Numbered from the stretch's first letter, positions 1 to 10,243 are shown. The stretch is 64,000 nucleotides of DNA from Moesziomyces globuligerus (GCA_030849465.1 JARVLF010000020.1:124001-188000), one strand, 5' to 3'. Program-made: numbers and translations. The notes: generated by a model not told the origin, from the sequence alone.

Positions 1-1352
1 ATGCTGCAGAGGACGTAGAAGAGCGAAAGCCATGCCGGGTCGATCGCTCGGAAGCCCTCGAAGTGAAGATCGTCCTCCTTGCCGAAGCCAGACATGGCAA
101 TGGCCAAGAACGCCTCTACTTCCCGCTCGAAAGTGGGAAAGTGGACACAGCAATGCTGCCACGCGCCAATCTCCTTGGCAATGCCCACGATGCGGCGGAT
201 CGCGGCCGGCGAGAGCTTCACGGCTTTGATGCCATCGGTCACCGGCTGGGCAGCTGGCCTCGCAAGTAGGTTTGCCGGTGGCAGCTCATCGGGGTGTGAG
301 CGCAGCAGCGACTCGATATGAGTCACGACGAAAGCAGGGAGCCCTCGGCGGAGATGCTTGAGCATTCGCAGTCCCGAGTGGTCGTCCGCCCCATCGTCCA
401 GCCCTCGGCCGTCGTTGTCCACCGGCTTCCGATGAAGGGAGCCGGAGCCGCTGTAGAGTGAGGCTTGGTTAGCGTCTCCTGCGGCTGTCAGAAGGTGCAG
501 ATGGCTCGTCTCGGCATCCGTGTCCGAGGAGCTTGCGTCCAGGTCAAGATCGCGTCGCCTGTCCTTACCGAGGGTGAGGAACTCGAGTGTGGTGGCGGCG
601 TCCGTCGAGGCGAGCTCCGCGTTCCGCTCTTGTGGCTCGGTAGCGGGAAGCGCTGGATCCACTCGACATGAAAGGCTCGCGGCGCCTTGCGGGTGAGCAC
701 GGCTGCCGCCATCGACCTTGGCGCTTTGCGCGCGGGGGTCGACACGCCGATACAGACGTCTTCCATCATCGCCCATCTGGTCGGGGTAAAGCCCGCCGTG
801 CGTAGGAGTCAGGTCGGACTGGGGCCCGGTCCAGGTGGCACGTCGATCTCCAAGTACAGAGATGACATCCTCGATATCATTCAGTCGAGCCTTGACGTCT
901 TCGATGTTGTCTTCTCGCTTCGTCTGGTGATCTAGTCGCCTCTCGATGCGATCAAGCTGCTGCTGCAGCCTAGACAGTCCGCGAAGAAGGCTATCGGATC
1001 CGTTGCGCCCGTCGGACCTTGTTTCGATCTGCGCGTTAGGCACAATTGAGACTCTTCGGAGAGACCCAGAAGGCACGGGACTTGCTTCAGCCGTTCTGCC
1101 GTCGTCACTCTGCTCTTCGGGCGTCTTGAGTGAGCGCAGGGAGGAGGGACCTGCCGAATCGAGCGGAGAGCCTTCGAGACGGCAGCTCTCTGCCCTTCCT
1201 CGCTTCACGCATGATTGACATGGAACCCTCTTGTCGCACTTGATCTTTCGCCGAGCGCATTCGGTGCACGACCATGACGGACGTTGGCTCCTCTTGTACG
1301 GAACGAGGACGGGCTTAGACTCCTCTCCATTGCGGCTGGGTGTATCGGCCAT
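1..1352 (-). CDS. Zn(II)2Cys6 (GAL4-type) transcription factor, 3' end cut by window edge
   Basis: An open frame runs from ATG at 1352 leftwards to base 1 without a stop (450 codons), so the C-terminus lies outside the window. Residues 29-57 carry a full binuclear zinc cluster with cysteines at 29, 32, 39, 45, 48 and 57 (spacing C-X2-C-X6-C-X5-C-X2-C-X8-C) and the basic segment ARRKIKCDKRVPC, the DNA-contacting signature of fungal GAL4-type regulators. Residues about 119-170 are rich in heptad leucines with alternating charges (SRLQQQLDRIERRLDHQTKR), a likely dimerisation coiled coil. Residues about 344-450 look like the start of the fungal-specific middle homology region (HFPTFEREVEAFL, WLSLFYVLCS). 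The start has a purine at -3. It acts in the nucleus; target genes cannot be inferred. It is the last gene before the repeat-rich stretch. Family assignment is firm, specificity unknown. Confidence 0.9.
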   Translation of the reverse strand, partial: MADTPSRNGEESKPVLVPYKRSQRPSWSCTECARRKIKCDKRVPCQSCVKRGRAESCRLEGSPLDSAGPSSLRSLKTPEEQSDDGRTAEASPVPSGSLRRVSIVPNAQIETRSDGRNGSDSLLRGLSRLQQQLDRIERRLDHQTKREDNIEDVKARLNDIEDVISVLGDRRATWTGPQSDLTPTHGGLYPDQMGDDGRRLYRRVDPRAQSAKVDGGSRAHPQGAASLSCRVDPALPATEPQERNAELASTDAATTLEFLTLGKDRRRDLDLDASSSDTDAETSHLHLLTAAGDANQASLYSGSGSLHRKPVDNDGRGLDDGADDHSGLRMLKHLRRGLPAFVVTHIESLLRSHPDELPPANLLARPAAQPVTDGIKAVKLSPAAIRRIVGIAKEIGAWQHCCVHFPTFEREVEAFLAIAMSGFGKEDDLHFEGFRAIDPAWLSLFYVLCS

Positions 1353-2341
1353 GTCGCAGTCTTCCACAGATGATAGCGGCTGGAAGCAAGTGAGATTCCC
1401 GTCACAGCAGCTGCAGCAATCCGTTAGTGGCCTCCCTCGCAGTCGCTCGCATAGACCTGCACAAAGGGCGGTCCGAGCGTGTTGCTCCTTGGACTACCGT
1501 GAGAAGGACAGACGCCCTCACTCGATTAGAGGGCGAGCGGTGCTGAAACCGCTCATGTGCCGGACGTCGAGTGGGTCGGTCAGCGAGGGGGAAATGTAGA
1601 TGGTTGCGAGGCAGATCGGTGTGCGCTGAACACCGGGCCACTTGACATCGACGACCATGATTTTGGATTTCGCTTATCTTGGCTTCCCGCATTGCCGCGA
1701 CCCGGATGGCTGCGACCTTAAATTCACGCTTCACCGTTTCGCAGATAAAGCCCAGCTTATCGCCGCCGCGAGTGCGGGGTTCGCGAATCAGTTCGGTCGG
1801 AACTCACGCTCATGTGTCGTGTTTCTCGCGCAAGACTCACTTGTCTCAACCATATGAATGTTATGTGGTGTTCCTGCCATGGATACCTCGACATTTCAAC
1901 GTACAACCGCGAACGGATGCCTGAAAACAGAGAGCGGCGGTGAAGAGCGCTATTCCTTGCGTCGAGGCGGCCAAAGCTGGTCCGAGAAGTCCGAAGCCGT
2001 TCAGGGCTTAAACCTCATCTCTTCTTCCCCGGCTCGCAATATCTACGAAGGCAGAGCATGGTTGCTTTGGCTTCGCGGCCGGCTCAAGCGTCTTCGCCAG
2101 GTGAGAGGTTGAAACCGCTCGCTAGCATGCCGAGCCGGAGGTTGAGGATCTCAAATTTGCCCTATTCATATGATTCGTGCAAGCATGCCTTGCCTGCAGG
2201 TCATGTCGCAATGAACCATATCTCAAAGAAGACAGTGTATCCTGCCGAGCTAACCAGACATGAGAAGCCAACGCCTCAAGCCGGCGCAACCGCGAGTGAT
2301 CTGTGAGCTCACAACAGGCCCGACATTCCGTGCCAACCCAG
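1353..2341. other. Gene-free stretch upstream of the Zn2Cys6 gene
   Basis: I see no protein family signature here. The open frames are short and of random composition. It probably holds the promoter and 5' leader of the leftward zinc-cluster gene. One ACAAAGGGC (1461-1469) resembles a pheromone response element but stands alone. Confidence 0.5.
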
Positions 2342-2396
2342 TTGGCTTCTCCTTGGCTTCTCCTTGGCTTCTCCTTGGCTTCTCCTTGGCTTCTTC
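2342..2396. repeat. 11-bp tandem repeat, about 5 copies
   Basis: Five head-to-tail copies of TTGGCTTCTCC; the last ends TTC instead of TCC. The array sits at the edge of the dispersed-repeat region and codes for nothing recognisable. Confidence 0.9.
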
Positions 2397-2489
2397 ATGA
2401 GCATGACGCCCAGGACCTGTCCCGCGAATGCAACCAGGAGGAGCAGGAGGCTTGGGGTCTCTAAAAGCCGCCAAACGCTTGTATTCAAA

Positions 2490-2707
2490 CATATCCGAAG
2501 AACGGCGAGCTGGCAAAGAAGAGCAGCCACGCGTCAGCCACCCCGGGTGGCTGATGGGTGGCTGATGAATACTAGCCATCGCGCGTGGGTGGCTAATGGG
2601 TGGCTGGCGCGTCGCAGCTACCCAGGGTGGCTGCTGGGTGGCTGGTCCTTCGCCACCTCGCCACTTGTTCGGATATGAATCGCCATCTCGCCGTTTTCCA
2701 GGATATG
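2490..2707. mobile_element. MITE-like palindromic element, copy A (most complete)
   Basis: The left end reads CATATCCGAAGAACGGCGAG (2490-2509). The right end (2687-2707) is its near-perfect inverse, ending CCAGGATATG. Between them lie several direct and inverted copies of GGGTGGCTG/CAGCCACCC, so the single strand can fold into a long hairpin. No open reading frame of transposase type is present. Three further, more decayed copies lie within 3 kb. The combination of short length, inverted ends, no coding capacity and several local copies fits a miniature inverted-repeat element. Target-site duplications were not identified. Confidence 0.6.
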
Positions 2708-3730
2708 GATCATAGGAATAATTCATGATCATAGTCCGAGCACCGGGTGGATTCGTCATCGCCGGAGAAGCGATAAATTATTCGGAATCGCAATTTCTAT
2801 GTGATAAACTTTGAGAATCAAGATCCTGGACAAACAGAACATGAAGGTGATGCATACTCATCCTCAGCCTGAATATTGAGACATTGTTATGCGTAAATTC
2901 TGTAGTCATTATTTGCAAGTTTTGACTCAGACCGTCGACAACCGGCCCAAATAGTATTGGAATTCGTGAAATCGATGTCAAGTGAGCTGCTTCAGGATGC
3001 ACACAAAATAAAGAGTACGGAGTGAGGCAACGATAGACATGTAGCGCATGGGTGGTCTACCGATGCGTGATGCATAAAGGTGGAGAGTCACTAGTTGGAC
3101 CCCTTGCGGCAGCACATGCGACGCCTTCCGATCCCTTGAAATGCACTATCATCCTTTTGCCCAAAAAAATCGTCTGTGGGTGGCTTTAGGGCCCGTTCGG
3201 GGATATTCCGCCCGAAGTCAAGAATTCTTTGCGGGTGGCTTAGCGGATCACGCATGTACCTTGCGACCTTTTTCCTATCATGAATAAAAGTATTTTAGTC
3301 AAATACGAAAGATGGAAGGGATAGAATTTATTCGATCCATGAGCCATTTGCAATTACCCTCTTTTTGGTTCTCAATCATATGAATCATATTAACGACGCT
3401 TGCGCACCATCCCCGCCGCCCACACCACCAGCCAGTCACTCCTTCGTTATGGGAGGTCCACGTGAGTCATAAGTGGCCTCGGCTCTGATATTGTCAAGTT
3501 CTTGGCCTCCGTCACCGACGTCATCGTCCTGCGCATGGACCACCGCTGCTAACACGCCCCTGCCCCCACACTCTCATGTGTTCTCTCGGGCATGACAACT
3601 TCGATCGTACCTCATGCTGTGATGCGCGCCCACGGATGCGAGCGATCCGGGTGTGGTCGGATGCAGGTGCGGGTGCGGCCGGAGCAGATTGGGATGTTGT
3701 GTGTGTAACGTCGCCCAAGCCACCCTCCAT

Positions 3731-3794
3731 GCCACCCGTGGTGGCTTAGGGGGTGGCTCGGAAAACGTCACACTCTTTTTCTTGCGATGTGCAT
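3731..3794. repeat. Dispersed repeat family 2, copy 1
   Basis: Begins GCCACCCGTGGTGGCTTAGG, continues through GGAAAACGTCACACTC and ends near GATGTGCAT. It matches 5018-5081 over about 64 bases with scattered substitutions. Confidence 0.7.
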
Positions 3795-4349
3795 GCTCCA
3801 TACAACCTTTGAAAGTATTGCGAGGAAGGCAGAGCGACATCGTCCAAGTCACCAGAGAAGCCACACCCACAGTCTAGTGGCTTGAAGGGTGGCTTGCGAG
3901 TTGGCTTGGGAAGCGACGATCTCGGTTGTTTTTTGGCGATATGCTTGGACGTGTGATAATTTACAATTTCACGAGTCTATGAATGGTATCTTTTCCCATG
4001 GCATTATGAATGCATGATGGTGTGGGGTGCCTGCAAAATCATAAGTTCTCCTGTGTGTTCATGCATGCATAGCAACACGCACCATCGGCCGTTGCGTGTC
4101 GCCACCGATGCCTCTTGAGTTTCCGAGAAGAACTCAAGACCATGACGCAAGTGTGAATTTTAACGTTATGTTATCCATCACCAGTGGACCGGTGATTCTC
4201 AACGAAAGTTATTTTGAATCATTGAATCGTGAGCATGTCTAAAAAGAGCAATCGCAGCAGTATTTCGGTTTGTAGACAATCATAAACGAACAAACCATGC
4301 ACATCGCGGAAAACGGAGTTTAACATGAGCCAAGCCACTCGTATGCATG

Positions 4350-4512
4350 CATATCCTGAAAAATGGTGAGGTCGCTCATGAATACCAGCCATCTGCGCGG
4401 GGAGGATATGGGGGGGGGGGGGGCTGCTAGGTGGCTGTCAAATATCAGCCGATCCCCTTCCCCCTCCTGGTCTGTTGGCTGATGGGTGACCGCTCTCCGC
4501 CACCTCCTCTGC
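4350..4512. mobile_element. MITE-like element, copy B (degenerate)
   Basis: The left end CATATCCTGAAAAATGGTGAG followed by GTCGCTCATGAATACCAGCC matches the left end of the copy at 5292. The internal GGTGGCTG words are partly lost and one has become a G14 run. The right end is not clear. Confidence 0.5.
4410..4423. repeat. G14 homopolymer
   Basis: Fourteen consecutive G residues inside MITE-like copy B. The length is likely variable and sequencing-error prone. Confidence 0.8.
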
Positions 4513-4850
4513 CAAATTCGACCCTGCACGTCCAAATCCTGAAAAATACGAATCTTTCTGCTTCCTGGCTGCAAATCTTATTGCGTAGCCACCCCCTCCG
4601 TCCGCACTCCATCAATCCACAGAAGATGATGAATGGTCATTATACCTACAACGCAAAACTTCCGTTGCTGAGAGGATCACTGAGAATCTTGATCTAGGTG
4701 TCCATACTGCGCCAACATCCGGCTCAAAGCGTTGAGATACGGCTCAAATAGCGATGAGAAGATGTCAAATAGCTCCGAATTCACGATCGGTTTGCAGGCC
4801 TCAGGTTCGACCCAAAAAGCGCGTTAACCAATTATTTTGAATTTGTTTAA

Positions 4851-4947
4851 GGGGGGTGGCTGCTCGCCAATAGCCACCCATCAGCCATCGTGTGTGGGTG
4901 GCTGTTGGGTGGCTGCTCGATCGCCACCCGCCACTTGTTAGGATACG
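4851..4947. mobile_element. MITE-like element, copy C (left end lost)
   Basis: Contains GGGTGGCTG and AGCCACCC words, the shared internal segment CAGCCATCGTGTGTGGGTGG, and the shared right-end segment CGCCACTTGTTAGGATA. The CATATCC left end is missing. Confidence 0.5.
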
Positions 4948-5017
4948 ACTATGGGTGTCTTGGAATTTCAAGCCACTAGAGTGTGCGTGGGTGGCTTAGG
5001 AGTGGCTTGGAGAGGAA

Positions 5018-5081
5018 GCCACCCGCAGTGGCTTGGGGGATAGCTTGGAAAACGTCACGCTCCATTTCACACGATATGCAT
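5018..5081. repeat. Dispersed repeat family 2, copy 2
   Basis: Same order of words as 3731-3794: GCCACCC, GTGGCTTGGGGG, GGAAAACGTCACGCTC, then GATATGCAT. Both copies have the same orientation. Confidence 0.7.
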
Positions 5082-5291
5082 TATGACTAATAGGCGTATG
5101 ACTCGCAAGGCGTCAAGTGACTGGTCATAACAGAATTTATTTAACGAACCACTTTCGCACTCAAATGTTTCGACAACGTTTTCTTTCTTCTAGGCAGAGA
5201 GGACAAAGCATTCAATTTTTTTTTTGACCTTTCATCATGACTCTCATATAGGCATGGCATCCTTGAGAAAAATAAGGGGGACATTCATACC

Positions 5292-5439
5292 CATATCCCG
5301 AAGAACGGCGAGGTCGCTCACGAATATCCCAGCCTTCGTGTGTGGGTGGCTGACGGATGGTTGGTGCGTCGCAGCCACCAGGGGTGGCTGGTGAGGCTGG
5401 TCCTTCGCCACCCCGCCTCTCCATGCTTGTTAGGATATG
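5292..5439. mobile_element. MITE-like element, copy D
   Basis: Left end CATATCCCGAAGAACGGCGAG and right end CTTGTTAGGATATG are inverted relative to one another. The interior has GGGTGGCTG, GCGTCGCAGCCACC and GGTCCTTCGCCACC, all shared with copy A. It is shorter than copy A through internal deletion. Confidence 0.6.
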
Positions 5440-6056
5440 TATGACTGGAGCTGTGCCGCGGCTGTTCTTGAAATAAAAAAAAAGGATAATCACATACTTC
5501 GTGCTCCTCAGATTCTATTTGACGGCTCAACGAACAGATGCACCCCTAATTAGACTCTACATATCATATAATTTATGTTCACAGATCTTACGTCGCTTGT
5601 GTATATGATTGGCACGATTCACAAGAGGTCTGATACGTGATGGGGCTTTATAGGTACTGTGTTTGTCGGGAAATCGTATTCGAAGATAAGCGAGCTTGTC
5701 GTCGTGTCTCCACGGATTCGTAATTCAATTTAATTTTCACCTCTTCATAGATTCATAATTCAAACGGATTCATAATTGTATTGAATTTTTAAAGTCAGTC
5801 GAACTCATGACCTGTCAAACTCACCCGACGGGGGCCATACAGGGAGCATAAATCGTGGTCAAGTCATGAGCATGAACCACAGAAAATATGAAAGGCTGTC
5901 ACAGAAATTGTCGCATCGGAAAAAGTCGTGAAATAGTTTACAATACGTTTGGCAAGCCACCCTGAGTAATGAGTGGCTCGGGCAGGTGATTACGATAAAG
6001 GTACCCTCCGGCACTAGCCCCAACCCAACCTAAGGCGCCTCTGGCTCCAACCCCGC

Positions 6057-6075
6057 GGGGGGGGGGGGGGGGGGG
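6057..6075. repeat. G19 homopolymer at the repeat/gene boundary
   Basis: Nineteen G residues followed by further G-rich sequence. It can form G-quadruplexes and is prone to length error. It lies about 0.5 kb before the first gene of the GC-rich part. Confidence 0.8.
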
Positions 6076-6586
6076 TGGGGGAGGGCAAACTCGCGCCTTT
6101 TTCCGAAAAGAGTAGCTCGGCGAACCCGTTCGGGAAGGTTGGCGAGGTGTATCAACATGCGAGTCCACACGACTTGGGTCTGACACAATCGTACTGTATG
6201 AGCAGGAAGGACATTGCGAGAAGATTGCGTGCAGAGATCCATCATGCATCGCGACCGGCTTGAGCTAGCTCATGGAGCTTGCATCGATGCTTGGCATGTC
6301 GAAATGTGTGGTCCGAGACGTTCAGGTTGCGACAAAACCATGAAGCGGCGAAACGCGAATGTGAATTGGTCCAGGTCGCGTGACGTGACGTTGATGTGGA
6401 ACGTGCGTTTCGCCCTCCACTTTGAGGCATTCCTTGCAGCGTAGCCGATGCAGACGAGGCTAGAAAGACGAACTTTTCGCACCACGCTCTGCCCTTCATG
6501 CATCCTCTTCCACCGTCGTGCAAACTGCAGAACCCAACTTCCCCCACCATCCTAGGTTGCATCGGCATTGTGTAAGCATCACCACA

Positions 6587-8350
6587 ATGGCCTCGCTGGA
6601 TCCGCATCAACCCCTGCGACAGCTGGACGCTGCGCTCGACGTGCATCCTGCCATCGTCACCGCATTGATCCGAAGGGTGAAATCGCTCGTGGCGCGGCTC
6701 GTCGATCGCGACGTGGACGAAAAGCGCATCACGGGAGCTGAGGGCCTCATCGATGACAAGGCGATCTCGGCCTTCCACGAACTTGGCGGCGACTTTGGAG
6801 ACGCTGTCCCGTACGCCCTGCTCGAAGCTCGCAAGGAATTCGAACAGGATGCTGAGAAGCAGCCGCTCGACCACGGCCTGAATGGCAAGCGTGCGATCGC
6901 ATGCGAGGTCCTCGTCCAGAGACTCGTGTCGCACATCGAGCGCAGCTCCATCGAGACTGCGCCCTCCAAGACCGGAAGCCACTACCTTTGCCTGACCAAG
7001 AAGTTCAGACGCTTCGAGAGTGACGGCGACATCACGCTGCCGACCTCGGCCCTGGAGGCTGCCATCGATCAAAACTGCGTGCCACTGCTTGCGTCTTTCG
7101 AAGCTCGCCGAGCCACGCAAGCCATCTGGGATGGAACGCTCGTGCAGAAGTACTCGATCGCCGGATACACCTACTTTGAGCCGTACGACAAGAAGGAGGA
7201 CGGCGCCTTCCTCTCGCACTTCCACCCCTCGCGACTCGGGGTGCCCAAGTACTCGTACATCACCAACATTGCCCTCTGGATCTTCTTCCTTGCCATCTTC
7301 ACGGTGCAGACCAGGACTTTCAAGTCTTTCGACCTGTTCGAAGGTATCCTGTGGGTCATGGCAGCCGGCTATCTTGTCGAGGATGCCGCACGGTGGGTGA
7401 AGATGGGTGGCCTCGGCGCGGTCGAGTTCTGGACTGTGATGGACCTCCTCACGGACGGGCTTCTCTTCGTCTCGTTCTGCTTCCGAGTGGCCAGCTTCGT
7501 GTCGCATGGCAAGAGGTCGGATTCGTACGAGCTGCGAGCGTTCCAGTTCCTCGCCTGCGTCGCACCGCTGATCTGGGTGCAGCTGCTCAAGGTGTTTGAT
7601 GGCTTCGTCTACTTTGGCACCTTGACGGTCATCATTCTGCGCATGTTCAAGGAGAGTGCCATCTTCTTCACACTGCTGGCGCTCGTCATGGTCGGGTTCG
7701 GCCACGGATTCCTGGCGCTCGATGCGGCGGACGAATCTCAGATGGACAACGTGCTGGTCAAGATCATCGATGTCTTGACTCAGTCGCTTCTGGGCGGCGC
7801 CGACTTCGACCTGACGAACGAGGATGCGTTTGGTTATCCGTACGGCCACATTCTCTACTACGCGTACTGCTTTGTGACGGCGGTGATTCTGCTCAACATC
7901 CTCATCGCCTTCTTCGGCACAGCGTACAGCGACGTGGTGGACTCGGCGGACGAGGTGTACGCGGCCTTCTTCTGCCAGAAGGTGATCTCTATGGTGCGGG
8001 CGCCGGACCAATTCGTATATGTGGCGCCGTTCAATCTGCTGGAGGCGTTCGTGATCGCGCCGCTGGAATGGGTGCTGCCGCACGAGACGTACGCCAGGCT
8101 GAACCACTCGGTGCAGTCTGTGCTATTTGCGCTGCCGCTGATGTGCATCGCCTTCTACGAAAGTAGGGCGGCAAGGAACGGCGGCTCGATCCGACTGCCA
8201 CTGTTGGAAGCAGAGGAGGAGGATCCGACGAGCTCTCTGCTAGGTGGTACGAGCGAAGATCCCATCATTCCCGAGCTGGAAGGCAGTGGCGGGCTGCAGA
8301 TCTCGCGAACGAGGTTCGACCAGATTGTCGGCATGATGAAGCAGGAATGA
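6587..8350 (+). CDS. Yvc1-like vacuolar TRP-type cation channel
   Basis: 587 residues, no intron. The fungal Yvc1 family forms Ca2+-permeable TRP channels in the vacuolar membrane that release stored calcium on hyperosmotic or mechanical stress. Seen here: a soluble N-terminal half (about 1-220) with a conserved KYSIAGYTYFEPYDKKEDGAFLSH-like segment, then hydrophobic segments at about 225-241, 253-268, 281-300, 317-350, 352-375 and 421-446. The stretch before the last segment (VLTQSLLGGADFDL) occupies the pore position, and the acidic C-terminal tail is cytosolic. Length is close to yeast Yvc1. I chose ATG 6587 (ACAATGG context) over an in-frame ATG-less extension from 6518. It is tail-to-tail with UBC13. 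Family call confident; channel selectivity is by analogy. Confidence 0.85.
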   Translation: MASLDPHQPLRQLDAALDVHPAIVTALIRRVKSLVARLVDRDVDEKRITGAEGLIDDKAISAFHELGGDFGDAVPYALLEARKEFEQDAEKQPLDHGLNGKRAIACEVLVQRLVSHIERSSIETAPSKTGSHYLCLTKKFRRFESDGDITLPTSALEAAIDQNCVPLLASFEARRATQAIWDGTLVQKYSIAGYTYFEPYDKKEDGAFLSHFHPSRLGVPKYSYITNIALWIFFLAIFTVQTRTFKSFDLFEGILWVMAAGYLVEDAARWVKMGGLGAVEFWTVMDLLTDGLLFVSFCFRVASFVSHGKRSDSYELRAFQFLACVAPLIWVQLLKVFDGFVYFGTLTVIILRMFKESAIFFTLLALVMVGFGHGFLALDAADESQMDNVLVKIIDVLTQSLLGGADFDLTNEDAFGYPYGHILYYAYCFVTAVILLNILIAFFGTAYSDVVDSADEVYAAFFCQKVISMVRAPDQFVYVAPFNLLEAFVIAPLEWVLPHETYARLNHSVQSVLFALPLMCIAFYESRAARNGGSIRLPLLEAEEEDPTSSLLGGTSEDPIIPELEGSGGLQISRTRFDQIVGMMKQE

Positions 8351-8539
8351 AAGGACGCGCTACTGGCTGCGACACTCGCCGAGCGCGGACCAAGCAAGCC
8401 TCAGGGTCGGAATGGACCGTGCTGCGAGGCAAAGCTTCGAGGGCACATTGATGCACGATGCTGGCACACGAAGCGTCGAATTAAGGCGAAGAGGCTGCAA
8501 CGTCTGCGTGCGGCTTTACGCGAGGCAATCGGCGCCGTC

Positions 8540-9259
8540 TCACTTTGCATACAAAGCTGTCCACTGTCTGCTAACCTCGATGGCTCTGTGGAAATGGAAG
8601 GCACACGATGGACAAAGTGAGATGGTCAGCTTGGCACGCGGTGGTGAGGACACAGGCAAGTCTTGGGTGCTTACCCCTTCTCGTCCTTCTTGTAGTGCTC
8701 GGCCACGTCGTTTGCCAGAGGGTCGTCGGGGTTTGGTGCGGAAAGCAAGGCTTGGACGGAGAGGAGGACGGTCCTGATTTGGAGGGCTGGGGACCACTTG
8801 TCCTTGAGGATATCGAGGCAGATGCGACCAAGCTTGTCGATGTTGGGGTGGTAGATCTTGGTGAGGAAGCGGACTTTGGGCGCGGACATTGGGTACTCTT
8901 CGGGCAAGAAGAGCTCGAGGCGGAATACGCCGCCTGAGGGAGGACAGAGAGCGAGACGGCGGGGTGATTGCGACGGGGCGATGAGCAGGTGCACACGGAA
9001 CAAGCGGCGTGGATGCTGAGAAGCAACTGACCTTCGAAGGGGCTCTGAGCGGGACCGGAAATGACGACGTCAAAGTACCTGAGGTTGTCCTCATGCGGTG
9101 TTGCGCTGATGCCGGGTGCCGGGTCGGCGATGAGCCTTTCGGTCTCCTGAATGGATGCGCAACAAGCAGGGTGAGCGATGGATCGTGAGCGAGAGGGATA
9201 GGGCGATGGATGCGCGATTTGGGGTGACTCACCTTGATGATTCGTTTCGGCAGCGACAT
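8540..9259 (-). CDS. UBC13: Ubiquitin-conjugating enzyme E2 Ubc13 (4 exons)
   Basis: Spliced protein of 148 residues from exons 9233-9259, 9032-9146, 8675-8933 and 8540-8585. Introns (86, 98 and 89 nt) have GTGAGT, GTCAGT and GTAAGC donors and CAG acceptors; joining them keeps the frame and restores the family sequence. It starts MSLPKRIIK and continues with [26 protein letters not shown], then the active-site segment [19 protein letters not shown] with the catalytic Cys in GRICLDIL. The last exon gives [34 protein letters not shown] and [17 protein letters not shown] are Ubc13 hallmarks. With an Mms2/Uev partner, Ubc13 makes Lys63-linked ubiquitin chains in post-replication DNA repair. Cytosolic and nuclear. 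The first exon codes for only nine residues. Confidence 0.95.
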   Translation of the reverse strand: MSLPKRIIKVSHPKSRIHRPIPLAHDPSLTLLVAHPFRRPKGSSPTRHPASAQHRMRTTSGTLTSSFPVPLRAPSKVSCFSASTPLVPCAPAHRPVAITPPSRSLSSLRRRIPPRALLARRVPNVRAQSPLPHQDLPPQHRQAWSHLPRYPQGQVVPSPPNQDRPPLRPSLAFRTKPRRPSGKRRGRALQEGREGVSTQDLPVSSPPRAKLTISLCPSCAFHFHRAIEVSRQWTALYAK

Positions 9260-9560
9260 GGCTCTGAAGATTGTGATGGTGCGGAAGGGAAAGCGCAATC
9301 GAAGAGGCGATCCGAATGTGAGGAACGACTGCGCACGGTTGGTTGCGCGACGTTACTGTCAACGCTCTGCGTCGACGCCGCTCCACACGGCGCGTTTGTG
9401 ATTTTGAGCTCGAGGCTCGACTCGATTCACGCGGCTCGAAGGCTGATAGCGGGAGGCGGCGCGCGGGAAGCTGTGTGATCGAGCATGTTGACATTTGAAT
9501 TTCTAGAATTCCGACGCCCAACACGGGTCGACTGAGCATGGCACGACATGCGAGCTTGGG

Positions 9561-9597
9561 CCACTCGGCCAGGCCCACTCGGCCAGGCCCACTCGGC
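9561..9597. repeat. 14-bp tandem repeat, about 2.6 copies
   Basis: CCACTCGGCCAGGC is repeated head to tail in the intergenic space between the leftward UBC13 and the rightward PIG-Y/LAS17 pair. No role is evident. Confidence 0.7.
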
Positions 9598-9919
9598 GAG
9601 GTGGAGCAGAGCCAGTGATGCAATCGGCAGGGGCGACGCGAGGGCAGTGCAGCACTGCTTCGAGCCGGCGTCAGCTCGCACGCAGAACATCCGAGCACCT
9701 GCCACCTGCCAGACACAACGTCGATCTCCTCCACCATCCGCTCCTTCATCGTGATCAGCGCCGTCCCCCTCGCCACTCCTTTCGTCCACCGTCGACGGTA
9801 CGCCACACCCTCTCACCGTCTCAGCTCATCTAATGCCACCGCGCCGGTGCGCAGCCTCCACCGACCGCAGCTTCAGTGCGTGACAATCCTGTCTCCGCTC
9901 CCGTCCTCGCATCTACCGC

Positions 9920-10240
9920 ATGCTTGCAGAGCGTCCGCAGCAACAGTCCCATTGCCCACCAGCTTCCAATCCTGCTCTCCGCTCTCGATCTCCTCCCTGT
10001 GATCCTGCTGCTCGCCTCCAGACCGCTCAATCGCTCACGGCAGCCAGCATCTTCCTCCTTCTTCTTGCCTTGCTTCCGTTTGCGATTCCAACCACCTCCG
10101 CCGCCTCCAGCTCCCCTCGCAGCCCAATCTACCTGCAGTTTCCCTACAGCTGCGTCTTCTTCGCGCCGCTTCTGATACCGCTGACCACCTACCTCGTCAT
10201 CGCTCGCTGGACTGGCGAAAAGCACTATCGTCACTCCTGA
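9920..10240 (+). CDS. PIG-Y/Eri1-like subunit of GPI-GlcNAc transferase
   Basis: 106 residues. Two hydrophobic segments (about 40-60, AASIFLLLLALLPFAIPTTS; and 78-97, SCVFFAPLLIPLTTYLVIA) are followed by the C-terminus RWTGEKHYRHS. Hairpin topology, spacing and the ending W-T-x-x-x-K-x-x-R-H match animal PIG-Y (which ends WMGIKLFRHN). PIG-Y/Eri1 is a small ER membrane subunit of the enzyme that adds GlcNAc to phosphatidylinositol, step one of GPI-anchor synthesis; yeast Eri1 also links to Ras. The only ATG is 9920, with C at -3 (weak context). Its TGA is three bases before the LAS17 ATG and both ORFs share a frame. The N-terminal 35 residues look unstructured and may not all be real. A 17-codon-size ATG ORF (9833-9883) precedes it. 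Confidence 0.65.
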   Translation: MLAERPQQQSHCPPASNPALRSRSPPCDPAARLQTAQSLTAASIFLLLLALLPFAIPTTSAASSSPRSPIYLQFPYSCVFFAPLLIPLTTYLVIARWTGEKHYRHS

Positions 10241-10243
10241 GCC

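Larger units (their letters stand above)
2708..6250. other. AT-richer, gene-free repeat region
   Basis: Base composition is visibly AT-richer than the rest of the window, with many short A/T runs, stops in all frames and no credible gene. It contains decayed members of two dispersed repeat families (listed separately), G homopolymers and scattered GTGGCTTGG/GGTGGCTG words, for example at 3165-3250 and 3877-3945. It may be a decayed transposon nest or a subtelomere- or centromere-adjacent island. The sequence alone does not say which. I saw no telomeric TTAGGG array and no reverse transcriptase or transposase motif. Confidence 0.6.

Noticed and set aside
6242..8107. 621-codon open frame antisense to the YVC1-like channel
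   Set aside because: Its protein is Arg/His/Glu-rich without motifs. It is an antisense shadow produced by the codon bias of the real gene, as are similar frames at 51555-53984 (-) over DIS3, 41720-43501 (+) over the permease and 17532-18683 (+).
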